Part shown: piece after piece, positions 11,441 through 22,839 of the stretch
Layout of the letters: each line of letters begins with the position of its first letter
How positions within the stretch are numbered: position 1 is the stretch's first letter
DNA from: Callorhinus ursinus
Taxonomy: Eukaryota; Chordata; Mammalia; Carnivora; Otariidae
Length of the DNA stretch: 64,000 bases
Assembly: GCF_003265705.1 (NCBI RefSeq)
Contig: NW_020312867.1
Span: 2,179,615 to 2,243,614, forward strand
Direction of reading: 5' to 3'
The notes under the pieces: model-generated
What the model saw: only the letters and a program-made list of their open reading frames with translations
Told to the model about the DNA's origin: nothing
Databases searched by the model: none
Position numbers and translations under genes: made by a program

Positions 11441-11668
11441 ATCTGCATCCTCTGGCATCTTCACACAACAGAATGCTATCCAGCAGCCCAAATGAATGGA
11501 CGAGAGCCGCAAGCAACAATAAATTTGAGTCTCAGCAATGTCAGAGTGAGTGAGTGGAGGCTACATAGGGCATGCCACTCTTTAAAAAGCTTTATAAACA
11601 ACTTACATACACAAACAGGGATGTACATGTTTATTTAGATATACACATTTTATTAGTTATTACCTTTT

Positions 11669-11858
11669 TTTTTTTAAAGATTTTATTTATCTGTTAGAGA
11701 GACAGAGAGAGAGCACAAGCAGGGGAAGTGGCAGGCAGAGGGAGAAACAGACTCCCCCGCTGAGCAGGGAGCCCGATGCGGGACTCCATCCCAGGAGCCT
11801 GGGATCATGACCTGAGCCAAAGGCAGACGTTTAACCGACTGAGCCACCCAGACGTCCC
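11669..11858 (-). mobile_element. Can-SINE, - orientation
   Basis: Antisense SINE from AAAGATTTTATTTATC to GAGCCACCCAGACGTCCC, flanked by TAGTTATTACCTTTT and TAGTTGTTACCTTTT. The one mismatch in the 15-bp duplication fits moderate age. Confidence 0.93.
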
Positions 11859-11999
11859 TAGTTGTTACCTTTTAAAAGAAATGAAATGTTACAGCTACCA
11901 CTGAAGACCCCTGCATATACCAGTCCCCTCCTCAACTCCTTTCTCTTTCTCCCCAGCCCAGAAGGAGAAGTGTGGAGCCTTCCCATCCTTGTTTTTAGA

Positions 12000-12318
12000 T
12001 TTTTTTTTTTTAAGATTTTATTTTTAGGGGCACTTGGGTGGCTCAGTTGGTTAAGTGTCTGCCTTCAGCTCAGGTCATGATGTCCAGGTCCTGGGATCGA
12101 GAACCATGTCAGGCTCCCTGCTCAGTAGGGCATCTGCTTCTCTCTCTCCCTCTACCCCTCCCCGGTGCTCGTTCTCTCTCTCTCTCTCTCAAATATAAAA
12201 ATATTTTTTAAAAAACTGTTATTTTTAAGTAATCTCTACACCCAACATGGGGCTTGAACTCACAACCCCAAGATCAAGAGTCACAGGCTCCACCGACTAA
12301 GCCAACCAGCTGCCCTTC
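12000..12318 (-). mobile_element. Older antisense Can-SINE split by a second, sense Can-SINE
   Basis: The outer antisense copy occupies about 12000-12026 and 12216-12318 (GTAATCTCTACACCCAACAT ... GACTAAGCCAACCAGCTGCC) and is highly diverged. A sense copy (GGGGCACTTGGGTGGCTCAG) occupies about 12027-12215 inside it. This is a SINE-into-SINE insertion at the A/T-rich tail. Confidence 0.85.
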
Positions 12319-12329
12319 CTGTTTTTAGA

Positions 12330-12560
12330 TTTTAATGGCTTATGAATACATCTACATTGTTGGCAAGTTTTTCATATTTACACAAATGATATCAAATCAT
12401 ACACAATCTTCTGCAATTTGCCTCCCCCCCCAACTCATCGTCATCGCTTTGAGATTCATCCATGTCAGTACATGGATACCAATACGGGTAGATTCAATTT
12501 AACCATTTGCCACACTTGATATACCCATCCTCTTATAGATAGGAATTAAGTAATTCCCCA
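12330..12560 (-). mobile_element. Old L1 fragment, - orientation
   Basis: Short decayed antisense L1 words include GAGATTCATCCATGTCAGTA and ACCATTTGCCACACTTGATA, spanning about 230 bp. Confidence 0.6.
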
Positions 12561-14640
12561 CAAAACCAGAGGTTTTGTGATTTTTGAGATTCCGAGATCT
12601 CCAAATTGGGTCATTCTAATATTTCAATGTCGTCGAATGTTCCTTTTCCAAGATATGAATCCATTTTCTTAGCTCCTTGCCCTGATTCCACCCCCGCTGC
12701 CCAGCTGCTGTCCTGTTGGTCTTGAGTTTGCAAAGCCACAGCCCTGAGGGGAAGAGGAAGGATGGGCATTGAAGACAGTGGGGGTGGGAGGGAGGCCCAT
12801 GGGGTAGGGAGGGACCAGGCCCTCAGTCAGCCCTGAGAGTCCAACACAGTCCCCTCATCTGGACATTGGGAGAAGAGTCAGAGGGAAACCAAGATTTTGG
12901 TCTCCTACGGGCTGCAGGCCTCTGAGAAAGGAGTCTTACCTTGGCACTAAGGCTGAGGGTGATGACCAGGACCCACAGCCAGGTCTGGAAAACCTGAGAA
13001 CAGTGGCAAGCGGTGCCCCACTCCAGGCTGAGCCCAGAGAAGAAAAATCTGGGGACACAGGCCTGAGGTGGCCTCGCAGAGGCCCTTGTGCCAGGTGGGG
13101 TACAGAAGCATAGGGAACACTTGCCACACCCACAGGGACCCCGCAAACCGTAGCTCCCCGTGGTGGCAGCAACAGAGGGGCCGAGTGTCTGATGGGTGAA
13201 CAACGACTGAGGGGCCCCTAGTCTCCCCTGTGACCTGTGTCAGTCCCAAAATGTCCTCGAAACCCAAGCAGGTGGGCCCCCAATCTGCCTGGGTTTATCC
13301 CACCGTGGCCGAACGGGGCCTCCAAATGGAAATGATGTTGTATTATCGAAAAGCAAAAGAAGCCATGTTCCTTGCACACCTGGGTGGGGGTGGAGAATTC
13401 TACCCACTGCACTGGGAGTTGAGGAATCTGGGTTTCTAAGATAATAAGCTTTCCAGTTTCTAAGATTCCAAGCTCTCCAAACATTAAGGTTCAAGGATAA
13501 TTTGGAAGTAGGGAATATGTAGCTTTGGGGCTCCTGAGGCCTCTGCCGGGGTTGTGCCCATTTTCCTGACTCTCTAGACCCCTTCAGGACAGCGAAAGAA
13601 TAAAGAGGCTTGGGGGGAAGCCCCGTTCTTCTTGCCCCAAGATTCTGCCAGACCTCAACAAGGCAGGGCTCAGGGCCCCCGGTCAGTCGAAGCTCTAGTG
13701 CCTTCCCTGGTCCACTCACCTGCCAGAGGGGAAACCGAGGCCAGACCCTCACACACACATCACTCCCCTCCCAACACAACTCCTTCCCTAATCCAAGCTA
13801 CCACCTACACTCTGCTGAGGAGAGTAGCCTGGGCTGGGAACGTGTCCCCCGCTGCCTGGGCAGCCATGGCCGCTCCCCTGGCCCCGGGCCTCCCGCTGCC
13901 GAAGGTTGCCATCCATTTTCTGTCCACCTCATTTGTCTGCAAACCGTGAAGAAAAATCACTCCTGTCTCCCTGCCTCACTGTCGCTGTGATATATGGCCT
14001 CCATCAGAGCCCCTTCCCCAGCTGGTACCCTCCTTCTCCCCCAGACTCCCCGAGGCTGAGGGTCGGGGCAGCGGGCGGGGGGGGGGGGGGTTGGTGGTGG
14101 ATGGAATGGAATCGGGCCCAGTTAGCAGGGCGCACTTTCAGAGACTGTTCAGGAGGTGAGGGCCCTGCCTTGTGTCTCTGTGGAGGGAAGGCAGTGTAGA
14201 CGTCACCGATCCTTGCCGTGTGGCCTCGGGCAGTTCATGTCACCTCTCTGCATAATGACTCTCCCTACCCCCTGCACCGCCCCCACGAGCCACACAGGAC
14301 TGGGTCGGACTCTTGTTCCATTTGCTCGTTCCACCAACTCTGCAGAGTACCGGATGAGAATCATCCTCGTCTCTGTTTATCCTTTGTGCCAAGCCCCACA
14401 CTGGGCCCTAGGGACCCACGGCCGCTGCCCTTGAGGAGCCTTGGCCTCTCGGGACACAGTCAGACATGCAAACACTGAAAGCGCCAGTCACCCCGGCAGG
14501 GGGCAGGCGGAACAATGCAGTCATCAAAGGCTTCCTGGATACACAGGTGCCTGAGCTGAGGAACTGGGGCCTCTGCTGGGAAGTTGGGGGGGTGGCTGGC
14601 GGGGAGCTCTGAGGAGGTGTTTTCCCAGCCAGTTTCTGAG
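12561..14640. other. Intergenic, unique GC-rich sequence
   Basis: I see no assignable gene. A splice-flanked hydrophobic 54-nt frame on the - strand at 12940-12993 is reported as a low-confidence observation. Homopolymer runs of G occur near 14078-14090. Confidence 0.4.
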
Positions 14641-14644
14641 GCTC

Positions 14645-14800
14645 TGAGGTTAGGAGCTCGGGCTGTCAAGTTGGACTGCCTCTACCGGGCACCCTGCTGT
14701 GTGACCCTGGGAAATTCCGCTTGGCTTCCCTGAGCCTACACTGCTTTCTGGATTACTGGTAATGGGAATCAGCGGAAGGGTCTCTATCAGGAGAGTGTCA
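14645..14800 (+). repeat. MIR SINE fragment
   Basis: CCCTGCTGTGTGACCCTGGG, then TTCCCTGAGCCTACACTGC and GGATTACTGGTAATGGG match the diverged MIR core in sense orientation. Confidence 0.6.
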
Positions 14801-15389
14801 AGGTCACACTGAGTGTTAGAAAGACTCCAGTGATGGTGCAGGGGAAGAGAGGTCGAAGGGGTCAAGCTGGGATGCCCCTGCACATTTCCAGTAAGATGTC
14901 AAATCCTTTGTGGCAACCAGAGCCTGATTTTCCTGAAGGCCCCAGGCACGGGCAAGGTTCCCATCTCAGTTATGTGTGTTAGGGTGGGGCTAGTGGAGGA
15001 GTCCCGCCTCCAGGCAGGGGGCCCATGGGACAGATTTGGGCCGTGGATGGGGTGGGAGGCTGGGCAGCCTCCACTGCCGGTCAAGCGTTCCTCCTGAGCA
15101 GCGGTGGCCGTCAGGCATGTCCAAACTGCGCTCCTGACTGCCTCAATTTCGCATCCCCTAGGTAGAGCAGACACAGTGAATGGACCGGAAATTGAATGCA
15201 AAATCAAAATGCAACAAATAAATGGATGCAAAAGTTATTTGGAGCCAATAATAAGAACCACATCCAGACTCCAAAGCTGAGAAACTTCCGCCGAGGCTAA
15301 GCTGGCCTGGTTGACAGAGGACAGGAGCTGGGGCACCTTACTCCCCCACCTTGCCCTGGCCCCGGCTCTCCTCCCACTGACCCACATTG

Positions 15390-15640
15390 CTAGAGGATCT
15401 CAAGGTCACCCGTTCAGCTCCTCAGCATACAGACAAGGACACTGGGGCTTGGAAAGAGGATAGGTCACATTCAAGGTCCCCAGAAAGTTCGGCCCTAGAA
15501 TCAGACAGCTCTGGGTCTTGATCTGGCTCCTCCACTTTCTAGCACACATGACCATGGGGGGGTCACCTGATCCTCAGTTTCCTCATCAGACAAATGGGAA
15601 GAAGAAGGCCCTCCTCAGTTTGGGCAGCCAGATTGAAGGA
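15390..15640. repeat. MIR fragments, antisense then sense
   Basis: About 15390-15480 reads as antisense MIR (GACAAGGACACTGGGGCTTG). About 15493-15640 reads as sense MIR (GATCCTCAGTTTCCTCATCA, GACAAATGGGAAG). Both are diverged. Confidence 0.6.
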
Positions 15641-16039
15641 GTACTAAGTGTGGAAGGGTTCCCAGCAAGGAACTGAGATAGAACGCTGAATGTGAGCCTC
15701 TTCCCCCCGCCCTGGCCAGGGTGCTGGTCATGCTGGTCTTGTCCACCGTGTGCCCAGCACCCAATAAGGGCCTCACAGCATATCTGTCGAATGCCTGGAT
15801 GGTGGAATGACTACCAGGGAAACTGGGAGCAGAGTTCTGCTTGGTTTGCTCCTAGAGCCCTCGAGCCTTGAACAGTGCCTTGCACATGGTAGGTGCTTAA
15901 TAATGCACACATGGATGAATTTTCTAAACCTCAATTTCCTCCTCCCCCCAATTCTCCTCACTGAGGAGCCCCAGCACCCCAAGTCCCCGAGCTGGGCTCC
16001 CTGGGCGCTGCACACTGACTTTTTATTCCCCCCAGGGCG

Positions 16040-16350
16040 CTGCTATGAGGGGGAAATGCTGCACTACCATCTGAGAGGCACTTTGTGGTTTACAGGGCAT
16101 GCTCCTATGGAACACGCCAGACCCCTCCCAACACCAGATGGAGAAAGAGAAACTCAGAGAACAGACGTGACTTGCCCAGGGTCACAAGGTGTTGAGCAGG
16201 GATGACAGGGATTAGAATGCCAGATCCCTTTCTCTGTGTCACTCATTCCTTCAACAAAGGTACAATAAGCACCTGCTGGCTGGGTCGGGCTTAGGACTTG
16301 TGAGTGTCATACAGGCCATGGTTTCCACCCTGGGAGCTTCGAGGGCCCCA
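16040..16350 (-). repeat. MIR fragment followed by an L2-like fragment, - orientation
   Basis: GTGACTTGCCCAGGGTCACA near 16168 marks an antisense MIR (about 16040-16230). TCATTCCTTCAACAAAGGTA followed by AGCACCTGCTGGCTGGG at about 16240-16350 matches antisense L2. Both are ancient and non-coding. Confidence 0.6.
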
Positions 16351-17130
16351 GGTCAGCAGGCTGAGAGCCACGGCCCACCTTGGGCCCCCAGGAGCTGTGG
16401 GGAAGGGGGGAGTGAGGGACAGAATGAGAGACAAGAGGAGGGGCCCCCTGCTGGAATAACTGCCCAGCCAGGACACAGCAGGGGAGAGGAGAAGGGGCAG
16501 AGAGAAAGGCCTTTACACCAGAAACACCCACCGCATCCCAGGCAGGGAGTGAGACAAAAGCAGACACGGAACTTACACTCTGGTGGGGAGACTGACTTTA
16601 AATAATCATCCAGATTTGTAGTCCTACATTACAAATAGAGGTAAGGGCTCTGAAGGGAAGGAACAGAGCTCTAGGTGTGACACAGGGACAGACGCTGGGC
16701 CTGGGGGGGGGGGGGTCAGGGAGGGCTTCCTGGAGGAGGTAGTGCTTGGGCTGAGAGCTGGAGGATGAGAAGGGAGGGAGAGAGGGGCAGGGAAAAAAGA
16801 AGGGGGAGAGAGGAGAGAGCCAGAGAGACAGAGGGTGGGAAAGAGGGGGTCAGAGGAAGTTTGAGAGAAGGGGTCAGAAACCAGAGAGGCCTGGAGAAAA
16901 CAAGGTAAGGAGAAGTGAGCCAGACTCAGCCAGCGGGACAGACTGACGGAGACACAGCGCTGGGGAGAGAGGGGGCTCACAGAGAGACAACAAGCCAGAG
17001 AGGAAGAGGGGCGTCGAAGGGAGAAACAGACCGGGACTGACTGAGAGCTTCCCACCCACTGGCGCCTGCACTTTCATCTCCGACGTGAGGGGAGCCTGGG
17101 CGCCCCAAGGGGAAGAGTGGAGCGTTTAGG
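16351..17130. other. GA-rich intergenic stretch
   Basis: Purine-rich on the + strand (many AGAGAGG and GGGAGAG words), especially 16760-17000. The long open frames on the - strand here are serine/proline-rich products of that composition bias, not genes. Confidence 0.5.
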
Positions 17131-17204
17131 CTGGGGCTGAAGTAATGCATTTCACGTTCCAGCACTCTTTCATCTTTCCCTTTGTAAGCCGGGACTCCAG
17201 AGCA

Positions 17205-17365
17205 GAGCTCGGCCCCACTGCCGCCACAGCCAGTGAGGGGGAGGGGCGGGGCGGCGCTGCTGCAGGGGCGGGGCGGGGCAGGAGCTGGCTGGCCAGGCGT
17301 CGGGGCAGAGCCAGGGTCCGAGCGTCCTCCCTTTCCTCCACACCCTCGGAGAGCACCTCTCCCTG
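17205..17365. promoter_or_regulatory. GC-rich, Sp1-box-rich promoter-like island
   Basis: This stretch is very GC-rich, with repeated GC boxes (GGGGCGGGGCGG near 17240, GGGGCGGGGCGGGGC near 17263-17277) and a cluster of CpGs. Such islands usually mark promoters, but no gene is recognised here, so an unannotated non-coding transcript or an orphan regulatory island is possible. Orientation is unknown. Confidence 0.45.
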
Positions 17366-17413
17366 ATTCCCCCTCCGGCATTGACTTCCGATTCCCCTCC
17401 GGCATTGAGTTCC
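17364..17413. repeat. Tandem duplication, ~25-bp unit
   Basis: GATTCCCCCTCCGGCATTGA is followed directly by GATTCCCCTCCGGCATTGA, each with a TTCC ending. These are two nearly identical adjacent copies next to the GC-rich island. Confidence 0.85.
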
Positions 17414-17492
17414 TGCCGAAGAAGTGGCTATCCACCAAGGTGCTTGTTGCTAAGTAGTCTTAATGGTTAATGAAGGAGCTGACTGTGAAGTA

Positions 17493-17670
17493 GGATGTGT
17501 TCACCGTTGACTGGAGTGTTCATTGTCAACCAGGGTGGTTGTTAAGAAGCACGGCTGAAGTTTACTGGGGTGTTAGCTGTTCATAAAATGTTGGCTGTTT
17601 ACTGGAGTGTCCACTGTTAACTAGGGTGTTCGACCTCCGCCGCAGGTGGTTCTTAATGGGGTGTCTTCTC
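17493..17670. repeat. Degenerate ~19-bp minisatellite
   Basis: Adjacent units of the form TGTTCACTGTTAACTGGAG include 17498-17516, 17517-17535, 17571-17588, 17589-17607 and 17608-17626. More diverged partial units lie on both sides. Each unit keeps TGTT/TGTC at the start and an ACT/ACC-GGG core. It lies just downstream of the GC-rich island. Confidence 0.75.
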
Positions 17671-17842
17671 TGGCCCCAGCTGTGGTGCTTGCATTTACAT
17701 AGTCTTCTCTCCTCACTACCCCCCATCGCTGGAGTGCCTCCCTTCCCCCGGGCTGGGGCTCCTCAGTACCACCCTCAGGGTACCCCTCCTGCACCTTGAA
17801 CTGGCTCCACAGAGAGTCCTAGCCAAGTCCCTGGTCCTAATC

Positions 17843-18028
17843 ATTTTTTTGTTTATTTGAGAGAGAGAAAGAGAGAGAGAGCACAAGCAGGGATGAGGGG
17901 CAGAGGCAGAGGGAGAAGCAGACTCCCTGCAGAGCATGGAGCCCGACACGGGGCTCAATCCCAGGACCCCAAGACCATGACCTGAGCCGAAGTCAGACAC
18001 TTAACCAACGGAGCCACCCAGGCGCCTC
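17843..18028 (-). mobile_element. Can-SINE, - orientation
   Basis: Antisense body ending GAGCCACCCAGGCGCCTC. The target-site duplication TCCCTGGTCCTAATC is seen at 17828-17842 and again from 18029. Confidence 0.93.
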
Positions 18029-18029
18029 T

Positions 18030-18940
18030 CCCTGGTCCTAATCTTACTTGACAACCAAGATGGACAGTAGAACACTCCCTGCAAAGACCTACATTTTTTA
18101 AAAGGAACACCTGAAAGACACACATAGCCAAATGACTGACTTGATAAGAGTAGAATGATGGGGGGCGGGTGGAAAAACTGTCTCAGCCCTGGAATTCTGC
18201 AGAATGGACAGGCTGAGAGATGGAGGGGTGGGACTCCTACATCATTTCGGGCTTTGGAGGCATACCTGTGGATCTGCCAGGATACCAGGAGGCTTCGTCT
18301 CTCCATCCTGTCCCTTCAGGCTGGAATATTCTGTTGGGTAATGCCCAGAGAACAAGAGCCCCGTGCTGATGTTCCAGGATTCCTGAGAGGTCCCTGCACC
18401 AGGCAGCCAAAGGAGGTCTGAACTCTGACCTCTGAGCAGTCACTCACTTGCTGGGCAACACTACTCAGGTCATTGCCCTTGCTGGGCCTCGGGTATACAG
18501 TGGGGTTTGACCCAGCAGATGTTTGGAGGGTCCAGCCAACTTCATCTTATGGGGCTACTCACCAAGGCCCATTTCACAGATACAGAAATAGAGGACCAGG
18601 GAGGTGGCTTTGTCCTCCGTGTGCACTCAGCCCCCTCTAGACCCATCCAGCTTTACTCACCGTCCTTGTTCCCCCCAGCCAGACCCCTCCCCACCCCCGG
18701 AAATCCCCCCCCCCCCGCCACACCCTAGGACAGTGGTGATGGTGGGATGGACTCTGCAGTCACCAGCCCTTTTCCTCAGTCAGGAAATCAGCTACCAAGA
18801 GTGGGGGCTGGAGGGGATGTTAAGGCTGCCCCATCAGGCCGCTGCCCGGGCCCTCTAGCCCCTCTGCCACCCTAGCCTGCTGGGTTTACACCAGATACAC
18901 CCACACATTTGCAAACACACCCAGGACTCCTGGGGCAAAG
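18030..18940. other. Intergenic with a weak MIR
   Basis: A weak sense MIR lies at about 18425-18600 (TCACTTGCTGGGCAACACTA). Otherwise this is unique sequence with a C-run near 18706-18717. No gene is recognised. Confidence 0.4.
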
Positions 18941-18942
18941 AC

Positions 18943-18998
18943 CTGCCGACTTCCCCACCTCAACTCACTCCTGCCGACTTCCCCACTTCAACTCACTC
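18943..18998. repeat. 28-bp tandem duplication
   Basis: CTGCCGACTTCCCCACCTCA and its downstream copy CTGCCGACTTCCCCACTTCA, each followed by ACTCACTC, are adjacent and almost identical. Confidence 0.9.
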
Positions 18999-18999
18999 C

Positions 19000-19430
19000 C
19001 CCCTCTCCCAACTCATCAGCCACACCAGCCTCCTCATAGAGCCTCTTGAGATCCACACTTCTCCAGCCCCAGGGCCTTAGCACATGCTGCTCCCTGGCTT
19101 GAACATATACCTTTCCCCACCCTCTTCTTTGCCTCTTGACTGACTCCTACTCAACTCAAACTCCAGTTCTCTGGGAAGCCCTCCCTGAGCCCTGGTCCAG
19201 CTCTGCTCTCTGTTTTGAGCTCTCCTTGGAAGCAATGGGTAGGGCTGAAATGACTAATTCTGTGAGCGTGTGCTGTTTTCCTCTCTCATCTCCAATAGAC
19301 TGGGAGCTCCTTGAAACCGTGTCAGTCTGGGTCTCCTTCACATCCCCAGGCATGGGGCATGGTATGGGAGACCCTTCATGCGCACTTAAGCAACCAATGA
19401 GTGGACAAAGGAAGGAATGATGGTCAAGTA
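19000..19430 (+). mobile_element. L2 LINE 3' fragment, + orientation
   Basis: L2 tail words: CCCAGGGCCTTAGCACATGC, TCTGGGAAGCCCTCCCTGAG and AATAGACTGGGAGCTCCTTG. It has decayed past coding. Confidence 0.7.
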
Positions 19431-19474
19431 TTCCTTACACACACCCAGAGAGAGGAGAGAAATGTGCAAACATA

Positions 19475-20400
19475 CACGCCGGACTCAGAACTGGGAGGCC
19501 TGAAATCGAATCCTGCTTGCTCCTCTCTGACTCAGTGAAACAAAAGTGACTTCACCGCTCTGAGCCTCAGTTTCCCCATTTGTAAGGCTGGGATAAGTAA
19601 ATAACCCCCACAGTGAAGTGGGGAATGAAACACATCGGTGAATGGGAAGTGCCCCCAGCGTTGGTCTTATCACAGGGGCGCTGCTCATCCCCCCCAACCC
19701 CACGCACACTCGGCCCCAGCACAACCTCGTTCCCAGGCCAGAGGCCAAGCTCACACCTGCCACCCCAGCTGGTGTGGTTTGGCCAGCCAGAAAGAACAGC
19801 TGTGATTGTCAGGCCTCACAGTGGGCCACCCTGGGCCAAACGCTTGATGGGCACTTCCTTATCTAACTCTCTCAACAGCACCATGAGGGAACAGGTACTT
19901 CTGCTCACCCCGTTTTACAGAGAAAAAGACTGGGACTCAGAGAACTGGCCTAGGATGTTTGGGGGAGGGGAGAGGGCCCTGTGGGAGCCCCTTTTCTGCA
20001 AGCCCCCTCCCATACTTCTTTTACAATTCTTTCTCTTTCCCTCTCCTTCCTCTCTTCCTTCTCTCCCTCTCTCTCTCCTTCATTTACCTTCCTCCCTGTC
20101 CAAAGAGAGCTCTTAGCCCCTCTCTCACTCCCCTCGTCCCACAGCCACGCCCCCCACCTCTTGCCACCCTTCCCAGCCCCCCAGCAGGCACCATCTTCCC
20201 TTCCTCCCAGAAGAGATCATGGGAGTTGGGTCCAGGCCTTAGCTTGGACCTGAGCTCCGCCCAGCTCTGCCATTCACCAGCTGTGTGATGCTGGGCAAAC
20301 TGTGCCTCATTTTCCCCTTCTGCAAAGTGGGGGTGATCATACCACCTAAGGTTGTTATAGGGAATAACTGAGCCAATACTCGAGGAGTGGACCCTATTGA
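19475..20400. repeat. Three MIR fragments (+, -, +)
   Basis: Sense at about 19475-19640 (GAGCCTCAGTTTCCCCATTT), antisense at about 19835-19960 (TTTTACAGAGAAAAAGACTG), sense at about 20225-20400 (CACCAGCTGTGTGATGCTGG, AAGGTTGTTATAGGG). A CT-rich low-complexity stretch lies at 20030-20100. Confidence 0.65.
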
Positions 20401-22374
20401 TGCCCAGCCCAGACCCCTTTAACTTGTTCTGTGTGTCCACACCCTCCTCCTACAGGTTTGTTGCTAATAAGCAGACCTTTTCAGAGGCTTGACCTCAGAC
20501 AGCACGCCAAAGGGCCTGGGAGGCACACCTTCTTAGTAAATCTCTGGCAGGGAGTCTTTATCTCCAGGTCAGCTTCTGGGGACCCTGGCCTAAGCACCAA
20601 GGCAAGCTCTTTCACTCTGGCCTGGCTCGGAGCAAAGCCTCCACCCATATTACCTACTATCATTTTAGTTGCTGGCAACCAGAAACAAACATCTTTGTCT
20701 CTCTTGGTCTTAATTTCCTCATCTATAAAAGAGGCGCAATGATAAATCTCCATAAATCTCCATATAAATCTTCAGTGACTATCTGAGTGAAGAAATGGAC
20801 TTGTCTCACCTTAGCTGAGGGGTGGTCTCTGATGAAAGAACAGTTTCTGCCCTTCCTCACTGCCCCCACCTCCCAGCCACCTTCCCATCCCCGCAGCAAG
20901 GAATCGCCACCTCAGCTCCGAGATGCTTCCCTGGCCTAGAGGAGGTTTGAAAAGCAGCTAGCTCTCTGCTTCCCTCCCATACAAGCAGGCAAGCTTCATC
21001 AGACTCCAGACACTATGTTGAGATCAGCCATTGGCCACGGTGGGAATATTTACACCATGGAAACTGACAAATGCTACAAATCAGGCTTTTACTGGAGAGC
21101 TGGTTTATCGGCATGCAACTGACTCCAACCCTTCATCAGACCCCTGCCTCAGCCCCAGTCCTATCTGGACCTATAAAACATTTTGGTTTTTTTCTAAGTT
21201 AAAAAAGCAAAATTACTTTGCTTTCTGCATGTCCTCACTTCTGACCATGTGGGACACAATTCTTTTCTGGGAATAGATGGTTCATTGTAAGAACAAATAA
21301 AAAGATTTCATATCCACCTCTTTAGCATCTCAAGCCCCAACATACATTCCCCATAGGAAGGTCAAGGCTCATCTTGACCTTTCTCTTAAAATTTCTCAAC
21401 TCACAGAATCTTAGACAAGTTGACTCCCAGACATGTCAAGTTCTAGAAACTTTAGATTCTGGAATCCTGAAACTCAGACTCTTGGATCTTAGTCTTGGAG
21501 CATCCCAACCAAGGCAGTCACAGCTTATTTGGGGATTTGATTCTAGAGTTAGCAGGTTAGCAAATATTCTAACCCAATGCAGTCAAAATCTCCCCCCGCC
21601 CACCCACAGTGAATCCTTCAGAGAGACCTCACACCGGAGACATCTGTTGCTCAGTGAGTCCAGGGATGGATCAATCTCTGCCTTTTCAGTTGAGCAGAAT
21701 ATCAAGTATTTGGTGTCTTTTTAGGGGTTGTGGTGCAGTAAAATATAGAATTTCACTCAAGGTGGCAAGATGCCCATGCCCACACCCCCACGAGAAGTAC
21801 CTGGAAGGCAAAACTATTTTACATGCTCACGGTATACGCAAAACCCCAACCTGCTGGCTCTCTCCCTCACTCCCCCACCCCTGCACCCCTGTTCCAGTTG
21901 AAGTTCTATAGACCCTTCAATCATAGAAAATTAAAATCACAGGAATTTGGGGTTGGAAGGTCCTTCACAGCCAGACCCTGTCAAAATGCTGACATCTCCC
22001 TCACCATCTCCCCTGAAAGAGTTCATCTGGCCTCTGTGTGAATTCCTTCCGTGGCAGGGAGCTCACCACCTGGCAAGACAACCCATGTCACCTCTGATCA
22101 CTTTTAATTCTACTGTTGGAACAAGTTGTACTTTCCCGTGTCTCTCGGATCATTAACAAACATCTCAAAACGCCTCCCCTGCAGGAGCTAGGACACAGAT
22201 ACAATTAGGCCCTGCCTGGTTGGGGCATCCTAAAGTGCCAGTGTGGAGACAGAAATAATGTTCTGGACCCTCAGAGAAAGCCTAGTCACTCTAATGAGCC
22301 TGATGACCCCTCTGACCCCACGAATTCTGTGTGTAATTTCTAAGCCTTCATGGATCCCTAAAGCCCCATGATCC
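20401..22374. other. Intergenic, unique sequence
   Basis: Mostly unique. I see no exon with convincing splice sites and no recognisable repeat except possible short MIR remnants. Confidence 0.4.
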
Positions 22375-22495
22375 AGGCCAAAAATCTTAAGAGTATGGAT
22401 GAGAAAACGGCAGCCCAGAGACCGAAGAGACTCCCCAAGGTCAAGGTCACACAACCTCTAAGAGGCAGGGTCAGGATCTAAACCTAACATCTTCT
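22375..22495 (-). repeat. MIR fragment, - orientation
   Basis: Antisense MIR words GATGAGAAAACGGCAGCCCA and AAGGTCACACAACCTCTAAG, next to the assembly gap. Confidence 0.6.
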
Positions 22496-22523
22496 GCCTG
22501 GGATCCAGCAGATCCCACCCCAC

Positions 22524-22623
22524 NNNNNNNNNNNNNNNNNNNNNNNNNNNNNNNNNNNNNNNNNNNNNNNNNNNNNNNNNNNNNNNNNNNNNNNNNNNNN
22601 NNNNNNNNNNNNNNNNNNNNNNN
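22524..22623. other. Assembly gap (100 N)
   Basis: Exactly 100 Ns, a common placeholder for a gap of unknown length. Positions downstream of it may not reflect true physical distances. Confidence 0.99.
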
Positions 22624-22839
22624 CCGGACGCCCACATCATGTCCTTCTTCCCAGCCAAGCTGAGACCAGCCCAGAGTCTGCAATCTGAAGCAGAACACCC
22701 CCCCACTCCATCCCCACCCCCCCTCACTGGGGTTGAGAGGGTATCAGATCCACCTGGCAGCCCCAACCATTCGGAACCACAGGAGACCTGGGTGCGTACC
22801 CAGGCCACAAAGGGGGCGGACAGCTGGGCAGGGTGATGG

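Noticed and set aside
12940..12993. Resemblance of the hydrophobic frame to the GHRH signal peptide
   Set aside because: Only a few residues (LWV, TLS) match, there is no ATG, and GHRH lies beyond SRC in human, on the other side of BLCAP.
16624..17055. 143-codon Ser/Pro-rich frame on the - strand
   Set aside because: It is explained by the GA-rich low-complexity + strand; no domain.
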